This document shows positions 53,863 to 63,125 of a DNA stretch of 64,000 bases, piece after piece (positions within the stretch are counted from its first letter, which is position 1; the number at the start of each line of letters is the position of its first letter). The notes beneath the pieces are model-generated. The model did not search any database. It was not told where the DNA came from and saw only the letters and a program-made list of their open reading frames with translations. This DNA comes from Pantoea sp. Cy-639 (lineage in GTDB: Bacteria; Pseudomonadota; Gammaproteobacteria; Pseudomonadales; Pseudomonadaceae): NCBI RefSeq assembly GCF_011752525.1, contig NZ_VWXI01000008.1:62001-126000 (forward strand), written 5' to 3'. Made by a program: the position numbers and the translations under genes.

Positions 53863-54564
53863 ATGCCGAACATCCTCCTGGTCGAAGACGACAGCGCCCT
53901 GTCCGAGCTGATTGCCAGCTACCTGCAACGCAACGATTTCCATGTCCGGGTGATTGCCCGGGGCGACCATGTGCTGGAAGAGTTCAGCCGGCAGAAGCCG
54001 GACCTGGTGATCCTCGACCTGATGCTGCCCGGGCTCGATGGCCTGCAGGTGTGCCGCCTGCTGCGCCAGGAGTCGCAGGTACTGCCGATCCTCATGCTGA
54101 CGGCGCGCGACGACAGCCACGACCAGGTGCTGGGCCTGGAGATGGGCGCCGACGACTATGTCACCAAGCCTTGCGAGCCGCGGGTGCTGTTGGCGCGGGT
54201 GCGTACCTTGCTGCGCCGCAGCAGCATCAACGAGCCGCGCCTGGACAGCGAGCTGATCCAGGTAGGCGGCCTGCGCATCGACCTGGCCGAGCGTACGGTC
54301 AGTTGGCGCGACGAAGAGGTCGAGTTGTCCAGCGGTGAATACAACCTGCTGGTGGTGCTGGCGCGTAACGCCGGCGAGGTGATGAGCCGCGACCGCATTC
54401 TCCAGCAACTGCGCGGCATCGAGTTCAACGGTACCGACCGTTCGGTGGACGTGGCCATTTCCAAGCTGCGGCGCAAGTTCGACGACCACGCCGGCGAAGC
54501 GCGCAAGATCAAGACCGTGTGGGGCAAGGGCTACCTGTTCAGCCGTGTCGAGTGGGAGTACTGA
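53863..54564 (+). CDS. OmpR-family response regulator (RstA-like)
   Basis: This is a 233-residue protein. The receiver domain has the acidic pair in LLVEDDSALSELIASYL, the phosphoacceptor Asp52 in LVILDLMLPGLDG, LMLTARDD with the Thr, and DYVTKPCEPRVLLARVRTLL with the conserved Lys. The C-terminal winged helix (about 135-230) shows VELSSGEYNLLVVLARNAGE and DRSVDVAISKLRRKF. It is followed after 6 bp by its sensor kinase. It diverges from an RND pump and is the likely direct regulator of that pump. Confidence 0.94.
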   Translation: MPNILLVEDDSALSELIASYLQRNDFHVRVIARGDHVLEEFSRQKPDLVILDLMLPGLDGLQVCRLLRQESQVLPILMLTARDDSHDQVLGLEMGADDYVTKPCEPRVLLARVRTLLRRSSINEPRLDSELIQVGGLRIDLAERTVSWRDEEVELSSGEYNLLVVLARNAGEVMSRDRILQQLRGIEFNGTDRSVDVAISKLRRKFDDHAGEARKIKTVWGKGYLFSRVEWEY

Positions 54565-54570
54565 TACACC

Positions 54571-55869
54571 ATGCTGAAGATCCTGGTGCGCCTGTACCTG
54601 GTGATCATCGTCGCCTATGCCGGTGCGTTGCTGCTGATCCCCGATGCCATCGTCGGGTTGTTCCACGACCGCTTCATGGCCTACAACCTCGAGCAGGCCA
54701 AGGGCGTGCAGACCCTGATCGTGCGTCAGTTCCAGCAGACCCCGCAGGCACAGTGGCCGGCGCTGGAACAGGAGCTGGCGGCAGCGTTCAAACCGCTCGA
54801 AGTGCAGTTGCAGCGCATGGACGCCGTCGAGCTGAGCCGCGAAGAGCGCGACCGTCTGCAGCAGGGGCTGTACGTGGTGCGGATGGCCGACTGGGGCTAC
54901 TACGAAACCGCCCTGGCGCCGCTGGACGGGCAATGGCTGGTGCGCCTGCACTCGCCGGACGACCCGCTGGACATCAACCTCCTGTCATGGGGCGTGACGG
55001 TGCTGATCGGCGCCGCCTTGCTCGGCTGCCTGTTGCTGTGGCTGTGGCCGCACTGGCGTGACCTGGAGCGCCTGAAGGAAACCGCCCGGCGCCTTGGCGA
55101 GGGTGAGATGAGCGAGCGTACGCACATTTCGCCGCGCTCGAACATCGGCGAGCTGGCCGGGGTGTTCGACACCATGGCCAGCGACCTGGAGCGCCATGTC
55201 AACCAGCAGCGCGAGTTGCTCAACGCGGTCTCCCATGAACTGCGCACGCCGCTGACCCGCCTGGACTTCGGCCTGGTGCTGCTGTACGACGAAGTGCCGC
55301 CCGCCAGCCGCAAGCGCCTGCTGGAACTGGTCGGGCATGTGCGCGAGCTGGACGAGCTGGTGCTGGAACTGTTGTCCTACAGCCGCCTGGTCAACGCCGA
55401 CCAAGCCCGCGAGCGGGTCGAGGTGTCCTTGCTGGAGCTGGTCGACAGCGTGCTCGGCGGTTTTGCCGAAGAGCTCGATGCCCGGGGGATTCGCTGGGAG
55501 GTGCGCGCCGAGTCCGAGCTGCCGCGTTTCGTCCTCGACCCGCGCCTGACCGCCCGGGCGGTGCAGAACCTGGTGCGCAATGCCATGCGCTATTGCGACG
55601 AGAGCCTGCTGCTGCGCCTGCGCCTGGAACCGGACGGCGCCTGCCTGTTGACGGTGGAGGACGATGGTATCGGTATTCCGGCCGAGGAACGCGAGCGGAT
55701 CTTCCAGCCGTTCTACCGGCTGGACCGCAGCCGCGACCGCAATACCGGTGGCTTCGGGCTTGGGTTGGCGATCAGCCGGCGAGCGATCGAAGGGCAGGGC
55801 GGGACCTTGACCGTGGCGCAGTCGGCGTTGGGCGGGGCGCAGTTCCGTATCCGCCTGCCGGCGGGTTGA
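54571..55869 (+). CDS. Sensor histidine kinase (RstB-like)
   Basis: This is a 432-residue kinase. The first helix (about 3-25) and second (about 138-160, SWGVTVLIGAALLGCLLLWL) enclose a small periplasmic domain of about 110 residues. A HAMP domain follows (LKETARRLGEGEMSER), then the H-box NAVSHELRTPLTRLDF with His222. The ATPase part has N-box LVRNAMRYCDE, G1 VEDDGIGIPAEERERIF, F-box FYRLDRSRDRNTGGFGLGLA and the G2 region. The periplasmic domain and motif order recall E. coli RstB. The signal is unknown. Confidence 0.93.
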   Translation: MLKILVRLYLVIIVAYAGALLLIPDAIVGLFHDRFMAYNLEQAKGVQTLIVRQFQQTPQAQWPALEQELAAAFKPLEVQLQRMDAVELSREERDRLQQGLYVVRMADWGYYETALAPLDGQWLVRLHSPDDPLDINLLSWGVTVLIGAALLGCLLLWLWPHWRDLERLKETARRLGEGEMSERTHISPRSNIGELAGVFDTMASDLERHVNQQRELLNAVSHELRTPLTRLDFGLVLLYDEVPPASRKRLLELVGHVRELDELVLELLSYSRLVNADQARERVEVSLLELVDSVLGGFAEELDARGIRWEVRAESELPRFVLDPRLTARAVQNLVRNAMRYCDESLLLRLRLEPDGACLLTVEDDGIGIPAEERERIFQPFYRLDRSRDRNTGGFGLGLAISRRAIEGQGGTLTVAQSALGGAQFRIRLPAG

Positions 55870-55939
55870 TGACGCTTTGCTTGCAGCAACGCTTTGGTGT
55901 GGGAGTGGGCTTGTGACAGAGGTTTCCGGGGCAGGGCGG

Positions 55940-57028
55940 TCAGTGTCCGAGCAACCGTGACGTCCACAGCACGGCCCGGTCCTTGCCGCTGTGCTTGGCC
56001 TCGTACAACGCCTGGTCCGCCCGCACCAGCGCCATGCTCAGGGTGTCGCCGCAGTCGACCCGGGCCAGGCCGATGCTGATGGTCACCCGATGCTCGCCAG
56101 TGTCCTCGCGCACCCGGCGGCACAAGGCCGCGACCTGTTGCTCGGCGCCGCTCTCGTCCAGCCCCTGGAAAAAGATCGCGAACTCCTCGCCGCCCAGCCG
56201 GGCGATCTCGAAACCGCTCATCGCCGCCTTGATGTGCGCCGCCACGCGCCTGAGCACCTCATCGCCGATGTCATGCCCGTAGCGGTCGTTGACCTGCTTG
56301 AAGTTGTCGATGTCGATCATCGCCAGGTACTGCCCGGGCGTGGCCAGACGCAATTGGCGTTCGGCCTTGACCATGAACGAGCGGCGATTGGGTATCTCGG
56401 TCAGGGCGTCGATGTAGGCCTGCTCCAGCAGCACCTTGGTCAGGTAGAAGTTGTGCAGCTTGGCCTGGCGGATGCGCAGGTAGCTATAGCTCACCAGGCC
56501 GCTGAGGAATACGGCATAGGCCAGCAGCATCGCGCCCTCCAGCTCCAGGGCCGCGAGCCGGGTGTGGTAGAACGGGTTGAGCAGCACCCAGCTGATGCCC
56601 ATGGCGCAGAAGAACGACCAGCGCCGCACCGGCAGCACCGACACCGTGTACAGCACGGTGGACACGCCCAGTACCAGCCACACCGGGCGCAGGACGATGG
56701 GCACGCCATCGATGACCAGGCGCATGGCCAGGGTGATGGTGGCGATGAACAGCAGGTTGAGCACGTCGAAATGATGGCTCCTGCGGGTGAAGCCCAGCAC
56801 CACGGTCAGGCAGCAGAGCCCCGCGAAGAAGACACCCGAGCGCCAGGTGAAGCCCTGGTTGCCCAGGTAGCTGACGATCAGGTCGAAGACCAGCCAGATG
56901 GCGATACCAATACAGAAGATCAGCAGGCAAAAGCGGCGCATCGCCTCGAATTCATGCTGGCGGAACTCGGCGCGCAGGGCGGCGGGAGCGACTTGCTGGC
57001 GAACATGGGCCTCGAGGGTCTTGTACAT
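55940..57028 (-). CDS. Membrane diguanylate cyclase (GGDEF) adjacent to the Nfr locus
   Basis: This is a 362-residue protein with five to six membrane helices (about 30-190) and a C-terminal GGDEF domain. The domain starts DALTEIPNRRSFMVKAERQL, has metal and substrate residues in AMIDIDNFKQVNDRYGHDIG, and an intact active-site loop RLGGEEFAIFF (GGEEF at about 279-283). The inhibitory I-site RxxD that normally precedes it is absent (M-S-G-F there), so product inhibition is not expected. It sits 84 bp downstream of the DUF4434-like gene on the same strand, so it probably belongs to the wecB-nfrB-nfrA operon and makes the c-di-GMP that activates NfrB. Confidence 0.9.
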   Translation of the reverse strand: MYKTLEAHVRQQVAPAALRAEFRQHEFEAMRRFCLLIFCIGIAIWLVFDLIVSYLGNQGFTWRSGVFFAGLCCLTVVLGFTRRSHHFDVLNLLFIATITLAMRLVIDGVPIVLRPVWLVLGVSTVLYTVSVLPVRRWSFFCAMGISWVLLNPFYHTRLAALELEGAMLLAYAVFLSGLVSYSYLRIRQAKLHNFYLTKVLLEQAYIDALTEIPNRRSFMVKAERQLRLATPGQYLAMIDIDNFKQVNDRYGHDIGDEVLRRVAAHIKAAMSGFEIARLGGEEFAIFFQGLDESGAEQQVAALCRRVREDTGEHRVTISIGLARVDCGDTLSMALVRADQALYEAKHSGKDRAVLWTSRLLGH

Positions 57029-57112
57029 GCGGGCAGGGTTCCTGAAAGCCTGCGCGGCAGGCGTCGGCCACCGGCACAGCCGCGCGGCACCTGGTTCGCC
57101 AGCAGGCCTGGC

Positions 57113-57952
57113 TCAGTCTTTGGAAAGTATCCCCTTGGCCCAGGGGCGGTAGCGCAAGGAAAACACCGCCTCGGCATGGCAACCGCCGCCCAGGGCCGGT
57201 TCAGCCGGTTCGGCACGGAACGGCTGGCCGGGCTTGCTGACCTGGCGGAAGGCTTCGCGTACAACCCCCACCCGGCATGGCAGTGCCTGTTCGTAGCTTT
57301 GTCGAACCATCGGCGCCAGGCGCCCGGTACCGGCGCCGTCCTGCCACCAGACGCTCAGGCCGAGGCTTGCCAACTGGTCCAGCCAGGCGGCGTTGACCCT
57401 GGGCGACAATTGTCCGGCGCTGAAGGCGCTGATGTGCAGCGGCTTGTCCAGCTGGCGGTTGAACGCCTGCAACTGGCTGTACAGCGCATCGCGCCGGGCC
57501 GGGTCGCGAAAATGCAGGTCATCGAGCTCCAGCGGCAGGTACCAGCCGCTGGCCGGCAGCGCCCATTTGGCCCGTACCTGTTGGTACTGGCCGAGGGAGC
57601 GACCCAGCTGGGCCTTGAAATAGCTGTTCAGGCCTTCGCCATCGAGCTGTTCCAGGCGCTGGTAGTAGGCCGGGTCCATGTACAGCCCGAGCACCAGTTC
57701 CAGGCCCTGGGCGCGGGCCTCGCGCAGGCTGTTGGCGAGCCAGCCCCGGGGGCCGCCGAAGTCGCTGTCGCCATAGGCGCTCCATTGCACGACCAGGGTC
57801 TTGCCGCCCTGGGCCACGGTGGCTCGCCACAACTGTTGCCACTGCCCGGGGCTGACCGAGGCGTCGCGGTTCAACGGTTGGTAGAACAGGCGTGTGTCGG
57901 CCTGTGCCGGCAAGCACAGGGCCAGCAGGCAGATTGCCAGGAAGGTACGCAT
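57113..57952 (-). CDS. DUF4434-like periplasmic protein of the Nfr locus
   Basis: This is a 279-residue protein with a signal peptide (MRTFLAICLLALCLPAQADT). The mature part resembles a TIM-barrel glycoside-hydrolase-like fold: FYQPLNRDASVSPGQWQQLW, VVQWSAYGDSDFGGPRGWLA, LVLGLYMDPAYYQRLE, WYLPLELDDLHFRDPARR with acidic residues at strand ends, HISAFSAGQLSP and LSVWWQDGAGTG. I associate this with the DUF4434 family and with a third gene beside nfrAB in enterobacteria (ybcH), though not firmly. Its ATG overlaps the nfrA stop (TGATG). It may trim or modify the exported glycan; this is an inference. Confidence 0.72.
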   Translation of the reverse strand: MRTFLAICLLALCLPAQADTRLFYQPLNRDASVSPGQWQQLWRATVAQGGKTLVVQWSAYGDSDFGGPRGWLANSLREARAQGLELVLGLYMDPAYYQRLEQLDGEGLNSYFKAQLGRSLGQYQQVRAKWALPASGWYLPLELDDLHFRDPARRDALYSQLQAFNRQLDKPLHISAFSAGQLSPRVNAAWLDQLASLGLSVWWQDGAGTGRLAPMVRQSYEQALPCRVGVVREAFRQVSKPGQPFRAEPAEPALGGGCHAEAVFSLRYRPWAKGILSKD

Positions 57953-60900
57953 CAGAAGTTCATCTCCACACCCACCAGCATGCCGTTGGCGCGCATGTAG
58001 AGGTTGCCCCCCAGTGACTGCTGGTACTCGGCACGCACCTTCAGGGAGCCGCGGTAGGCGTTGTAGCGATCGTCGTCGAACCACCACTGCCAACGCACGC
58101 CGACCCCGGCGCGGGCGTCCTGGCGCCAGTCGTTGCTCGGGTCCTGGCTGGCGAACTCGAGGAAGCCATAGGGCATGATGCTTTGTGGCGAGTTGCCGGG
58201 CAGCTTCCAGGCATGGCCCTGCTGGAAGCGTGACAGCCAGGCGTGGTCGCCGGCACGGGTCCACCAGGCGGCATCGAGGTAGAGGAAGCGCTCGTCCCAG
58301 TCGTCCTCGTCGATACGCCAGTCGTTGCGGTAGCGGCCCTGGTCGAGGAACGAGGCGGTGGCGCGCAGCAGCAGGTCGTTGCTCGACTCGGCGTGGTGGC
58401 GCAGGTCGCCCCAGTTGCCGCCGACCTTGGCCGGGCTGAGCAGTTCGCCCAGGCTCAGGCCACTGTAGTGGTCGCTGTCGATCTGGCGCTGGTGGTAGAG
58501 CTCGGCATACAGGTTGAGGTTGGCCTGGCCCAGCGGCTTGTAGCGCAGGCCGACGCCAGTGCCCATGCTCTGGGCGTAGTCGGTGCGGCTCTGGCCACCG
58601 AACAGCACGCGGCCATAGACCGACAGCGTGCTGCCGTTGCGGCTGGGCTCCTCGCCCAGGGCGTGGTCCCACATGGCGATCTGGACGTTCTGCGAGCGGG
58701 CCTTGCGCGAGGTGCCGTTGGGCTGGCCGGTGTCGAGGAACTTGTCGTTGGTCGAGGTGCCGGCTGGCGACCAAGTGCTGGCCAGGGTGATGCTGTCGCG
58801 GCGCGACTGGGTTTCGTGGGCGCGGCGCTGGCGGTATTTTCGGGCTTCGAGGCTGCCGTACTCGTCATCGCCATCGACCAGGTTCTGCTCCACGTCCAGC
58901 ACCCGGCGCAGCTCGCGGCGGGCCGCGGCGCTGTCCTCGACTTCGTCGTAGCGCAGGGCCAGGGTCTCGCCGAGGCGGAAGTCCTCGGGGAAGTCGCGGG
59001 TAGCGCGCTCCAGGTAGGGGATCGACTGGCGCCGCTGCTGTTTGTCGCTCGAGCCGGCCAGGCGCATGCCGTAGTCGGCACGGTAACGTGGCTGGTCGGG
59101 GGCCAGGCGCACGGCCTCGGCCAGCCAGGCACTGCTCTGGGCGCTGTCGCCGGCCTGTTGGGCGGTGCCGGCGGCGGCGTAGTAGTGGTCGGCGCGTGGC
59201 GTGTGGCGCAGCGCCTCGCGCTGGAACGCCAGGGCTTGTGGCAAGTCGCCTTGGCGTTGGGCGATGGCGGCGCCCAGCGCCCAGTCATCGGCACTGTGGT
59301 GGCCGGCGGCGTCCCAGTGGCGGCGCGCGGCGTCGACGTCGCCAGCGTTCAGCGCGCCACGGGCGGCGGTGAGACGGGCGTTGTCGTTCCAGGCGCTGGC
59401 CGGCAGGCTGTTCCAGATCGGCAGTGCCGCGGTGGAGTCACCGGAGGCTTCCAGGGCATAGGCCAGGGGCAGGCGGCTGGCGTGGTCGCCCAGGCGCTCG
59501 GCAGCCTGGTAGTAGACCACTGCCTCGCCGGGCTGGTCGGGCATGGCGCAACGGCCCAGGGCGCGGAACTGGCCGGCCTCGGTCGGCGTGGTCGGGATCG
59601 CCCGGCGCACGGCATCGCACTGGCCGGACTCGGCCAGGCGGCCGAGCAACTGGCCGCGGGTGGCGGCATCGACCCGTGGTACCAGGGCCAGCATGCGCGA
59701 GCTGTTCATGGGGCCATCGTTGCGCGCGTAGAGGTTGCCCAGGCGCTGTAGCAGCGATGCACTCAGGCGGCCCTGGCGACGGTCGTAGGCCTGCTCGAGC
59801 AATTGCCTGGCGCGCTCGGCCTGGCCTTGCTCGAGGAGCATGAAGGTGGCTTGCTCCAGGGCCGCGAGGTCGCCGGTCTGCCGATAGCGCTGTTCCCACT
59901 GTGCCGGGGTGCGCGGTTGCGGCGGCTGCGGTGGGTCGCCGTACAGGCGCTGACGCAGGATGGCATAGGCGCGCGGGTTGTCGCTGGCCTGGCATTGACC
60001 GAGCTGTTCGCGGGCCAGGGCCAGGTCCTTGTGCGACAGCCAGTCGACGGTTTCCATGCACGGGCGTTGCAGTTCGTTGCTCAGGCGCCGCACCAGTGGC
60101 GCGTCGTCGCCTCCGCGGGCCAGTTCCCAGAGCTGCTGGCGCTGTTCGGGGCGTTGCAGTTGGTCCTCCGGCACGCTGTGCAACCAGCGCTCGGCCTGCT
60201 GGTTGTGGCCCATGGCGATGGCGCGGTCGGCCATGGCCAGGCGTGTGCGGGTGGCCGCTTGCTGGGACGGCGCGCTGGCCAGCAGCTTGTTCAGGTTCTT
60301 CTCGTCGACTTGCTGGATATAGGCATTGGCCAGGCGCTGCCAGTCATCCGCAGGCAGTTCGCCTTTGTCGGCCAACGGCTGCAACTGGTCGATGGTCTCG
60401 CCCCAGTTGCGCAGTTGCTCGGCGAAGTTGGCCCGGGTCAGGCGCAGGACCATGCCGTCGTCGCCAGGCGGCAAATGGTTGAGCCATTCCAGGGCCTTGG
60501 CCGCGCCGCCGAACTTGGCCAGGCTGACGCTGTAGGCCTGCCACAGGCGTACGCGATGCTGGCCCTCGCTCTTGGCCAGCCAGGCCTCGACCTGGCTGGC
60601 GGGCGGCGGATCCTGCTCGATCCAGGTCAGGCGCAGCTCGAGCAGGGCGTCGGCGTGCTCGGGGTTGTCATCGAGGTCCTCGGCGATCGCCTCGGCCTCC
60701 TGGTAGCGGCGCTGGTGGGCCAGGGACTCGGCCAGCAGGGCGCGCGCCTCGTTGTTGTTGGGCACGCGCTTGAGCACATGCCGGGTCAGGCGCTCGACTT
60801 CGGCCCAGTTATCCTTCTGCGCCTCGCGGTAGCTGCGCTCCATGAACGGATAGCTGGTGAAACGCTGGAAGTCGGTCATCGGTGCGGTAGGCGCGGCCAG

Positions 60901-60954
60901 CGCGGAGGAACCGAGCAGCAGGCCGGCGAAAGTCAGGGAAAGACGGGGCTTCAT
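57952..60954 (-). CDS. nfrA: NfrA-like outer-membrane exopolysaccharide/phage N4 receptor protein
   Basis: This 1000-residue protein is close in length to E. coli NfrA. A signal peptide (MKPRLSLTFAGLLLGSSALA) is followed by a long superhelix of tetratricopeptide-like repeats (about 45-690, for example LTRHVLKRVPNNNEARALLA and AERLGDHASRLPLAYALEAS). The C-terminal 250 residues alternate like an outer-membrane beta barrel (YGRVLFGGQSRTDYAQSMGT, AEYQQSLGGNLYMRANGMLV) and end in Phe, the usual Bam signal. The plan matches PgaA/BcsC-type export pores. It would export the glycan made by NfrB and may serve as a phage receptor. Start and stop overlap both neighbours. Confidence 0.87.
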   Translation of the reverse strand: MKPRLSLTFAGLLLGSSALAAPTAPMTDFQRFTSYPFMERSYREAQKDNWAEVERLTRHVLKRVPNNNEARALLAESLAHQRRYQEAEAIAEDLDDNPEHADALLELRLTWIEQDPPPASQVEAWLAKSEGQHRVRLWQAYSVSLAKFGGAAKALEWLNHLPPGDDGMVLRLTRANFAEQLRNWGETIDQLQPLADKGELPADDWQRLANAYIQQVDEKNLNKLLASAPSQQAATRTRLAMADRAIAMGHNQQAERWLHSVPEDQLQRPEQRQQLWELARGGDDAPLVRRLSNELQRPCMETVDWLSHKDLALAREQLGQCQASDNPRAYAILRQRLYGDPPQPPQPRTPAQWEQRYRQTGDLAALEQATFMLLEQGQAERARQLLEQAYDRRQGRLSASLLQRLGNLYARNDGPMNSSRMLALVPRVDAATRGQLLGRLAESGQCDAVRRAIPTTPTEAGQFRALGRCAMPDQPGEAVVYYQAAERLGDHASRLPLAYALEASGDSTAALPIWNSLPASAWNDNARLTAARGALNAGDVDAARRHWDAAGHHSADDWALGAAIAQRQGDLPQALAFQREALRHTPRADHYYAAAGTAQQAGDSAQSSAWLAEAVRLAPDQPRYRADYGMRLAGSSDKQQRRQSIPYLERATRDFPEDFRLGETLALRYDEVEDSAAARRELRRVLDVEQNLVDGDDEYGSLEARKYRQRRAHETQSRRDSITLASTWSPAGTSTNDKFLDTGQPNGTSRKARSQNVQIAMWDHALGEEPSRNGSTLSVYGRVLFGGQSRTDYAQSMGTGVGLRYKPLGQANLNLYAELYHQRQIDSDHYSGLSLGELLSPAKVGGNWGDLRHHAESSNDLLLRATASFLDQGRYRNDWRIDEDDWDERFLYLDAAWWTRAGDHAWLSRFQQGHAWKLPGNSPQSIMPYGFLEFASQDPSNDWRQDARAGVGVRWQWWFDDDRYNAYRGSLKVRAEYQQSLGGNLYMRANGMLVGVEMNF

Positions 60955-63125
60955 GCCACCTCCCGGGTCAGGTCATAGGCGGCCTGCTGTTCGCTGGCCT
61001 GTTCGGCGAGGGCCTGCTGCAGCACCTCTTCGGTAATGATGCCGCGGGCGATCAGGTGTTCGCCGAGGCTCTGGTGTTCGGGGTCGAAGTCGATCAGTGC
61101 CTGGTTGAACAGGGTCACCGGGACCATGCCGCGGACCTGCAGCAGGGCACCGAGCATCACCTGGTGGGTGCTGACCCGCTCCAGCAGCTCGGCGTCGTCC
61201 TGGTGGCGGATCAGCACCTCGAGCATCTCGCGGGTTTCGGGTTTCTGCCAGGGGCTCGGGTAATGGTGGCGCAGGCCCAGGGTGACCCGTCCCTGAGGCG
61301 CCAGGCGGGCACTGACCGGACGCTTGAGCTGGCGGCTGATGACGCCCAACGAGACCTGGCTGACCGGGCTCTCGCTGGCCAGCACCAGGGTATCGCCGTC
61401 TTCGGCCACCGGCAGCACGCCGTAGTGGGTGGCGAGCTTGCGCGGCAGCTTGGCGATCAGTGCGGGGTCGATCTTGAACGGGTTCAGTGGCTCCCAGGGC
61501 AGGTCGAGCTGTTCGGCCAGGGCCTCGGTCAGCTGTTCGCTGGTCAACCAGCCACGCAGCAGCAACTCGCGGCCCAGGCGTCGGCGCACCGGGCTGGTGA
61601 TGGCCTGTTCCAGTTGCTCGGTGCTGATCAGACCTTTTTCCACCAGGCGCTGGCCCAGCGGGGTGCGGGCCGGCGAGGCGAGGGCGGGGAACTCGTGGGT
61701 GGTCTTGTCCCAGGCCACTCGTCGCGAGTCGCCCATTTCCATGACCTGGCGCAGCGCGCGCAGGTTGGCGAAGAAGTTGACGAAGTTGCTCCACATCATC
61801 CGCGGTGCCGACAGCAGGCCCTCGAAGACGCCGTAGTAGCGGGTGACGAACCAGAAACGCTGGAACAGCCGGTTGAACAGCAGCAGGCCGTTGAGCCAGA
61901 GCAGCACGCTGAGCAGCTGGCTGTCGCTGAGGATCGACATGAAACGCCAGGATTCCGGGGCGATCACGGTGACCAGCCACATGGCCAGCAACACCAGCAG
62001 CAACAGGTTGACCAGGAAGCTCAGCAGGTAGGCGAACAGGCCGCGGCGGTCACGCCAGAGGAAATAGTTGAGCGCGCCCTTGCGGCTCCAGCCGAGGTTG
62101 CTGGTGCCCTGGAACACGATACCGACGATCCACCGCGACTTCTGCCGGATGGCGTGTTGCCAGTCACGCGGGAAGTGCTCGCGCACGCAGATCACCTGGG
62201 AGAACTCACGGCTCATGCCGAAGCGCCATTCCTGCTTCAAGGCCAGGGCCGGATCGGTGATCGAGTAGCGGGCGAAGATGCATTTCATGCCTTTTTGCTT
62301 CAGGCGGAAACCGATGTCGTAGTCCTCGGTCAGCGACTGCACGTCGAAGGCGATACCGTCACCGTCTTCGAGCAGGGCGCTGATCGCCCGGCGGCTGAAG
62401 CAGGTGCCGACGCCGGCGCTGGGCACCTGGCCGGTGAGCGCTTCACGCACGATGACGTCCTTGCCATGGTTTTCGGCGAACTCGTCGACATAGTGGCCGG
62501 CGGTGAAGCCTTTCCATTCCGGGGCGTAGGGGTACACCGGGATCTGGATCATGTCCTTGTTCGGCAGCAGGTAGTTGTACAGGCGCAGCTCCATCGGCGA
62601 GATGACGTCCTCGGCGTCGTGCAGGATGAAACCGGCGAACTCGATGCGCGCGTCCTGCTGGAAGCGCAGGATGGCGTCGATGATGTTGTTCAGGCAGTCG
62701 GCCTTGCTGGTCGGGCCGGGACGGGCGCAGACCACCTTGTGCACGTTGGGGTAGTGCAGGCACACGGCATCGACGTCAGCCTGGGTCTGTGGGTCGTTGG
62801 GGTAGGTACCGACGAAGATCTGGTAGTTCTCGTAGTCGATGGTCGAGGCCGCCAGGCGTGCCATTTCGCCGACCACGCCGACTTCGTTCCAGGCCGGGAC
62901 CATGATCGCCAAGGGTTTTTCCGGTACCTCGAACAGACGTTTCTCGTCGGCCTTCTCGTGCTTGTCATAGATGCGAAAGCGCCGGACCAGCTTGCGGCCC
63001 CAGTAGCAGATGTCGATGAACAGGTCGTCCAGGCCGAGCAGGAACATCAGCGAGGCCAGGACGATGGCGAGAATCTTCAGGCCGAACAGGACATAGGTGA
63101 GGAAATCGATGAAGGCCAGGCTCAT
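60951..63125 (-). CDS. nfrB: NfrB-like membrane glycosyltransferase with MshEN c-di-GMP-binding region
   Basis: This is a 724-residue inner-membrane GT2-family synthase. Helices lie near the N-terminus (about 5-35) and at 350-420. Catalytic motifs are VPAWNE (about 76), DAED (about 170), TEDYDIGFRL (from about 266) and QKSRW (about 328). The C-terminal 240 residues are an MshEN-type module: RLGRELLLRGWLTSEQLTEA continuing LAEQ at about 515-540 fits the c-di-GMP motif RLGxxL...G...L..LxxQ. Related copies start near 490 (LGQRLVEKGLISTEQL) and 685 (LGEHLIARGIITEEVLQQAL). In E. coli NfrB uses UDP-ManNAc and is activated by c-di-GMP. It overlaps wecB and nfrA by ATGA. Confidence 0.92.
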   Translation of the reverse strand: MSLAFIDFLTYVLFGLKILAIVLASLMFLLGLDDLFIDICYWGRKLVRRFRIYDKHEKADEKRLFEVPEKPLAIMVPAWNEVGVVGEMARLAASTIDYENYQIFVGTYPNDPQTQADVDAVCLHYPNVHKVVCARPGPTSKADCLNNIIDAILRFQQDARIEFAGFILHDAEDVISPMELRLYNYLLPNKDMIQIPVYPYAPEWKGFTAGHYVDEFAENHGKDVIVREALTGQVPSAGVGTCFSRRAISALLEDGDGIAFDVQSLTEDYDIGFRLKQKGMKCIFARYSITDPALALKQEWRFGMSREFSQVICVREHFPRDWQHAIRQKSRWIVGIVFQGTSNLGWSRKGALNYFLWRDRRGLFAYLLSFLVNLLLLVLLAMWLVTVIAPESWRFMSILSDSQLLSVLLWLNGLLLFNRLFQRFWFVTRYYGVFEGLLSAPRMMWSNFVNFFANLRALRQVMEMGDSRRVAWDKTTHEFPALASPARTPLGQRLVEKGLISTEQLEQAITSPVRRRLGRELLLRGWLTSEQLTEALAEQLDLPWEPLNPFKIDPALIAKLPRKLATHYGVLPVAEDGDTLVLASESPVSQVSLGVISRQLKRPVSARLAPQGRVTLGLRHHYPSPWQKPETREMLEVLIRHQDDAELLERVSTHQVMLGALLQVRGMVPVTLFNQALIDFDPEHQSLGEHLIARGIITEEVLQQALAEQASEQQAAYDLTREVA

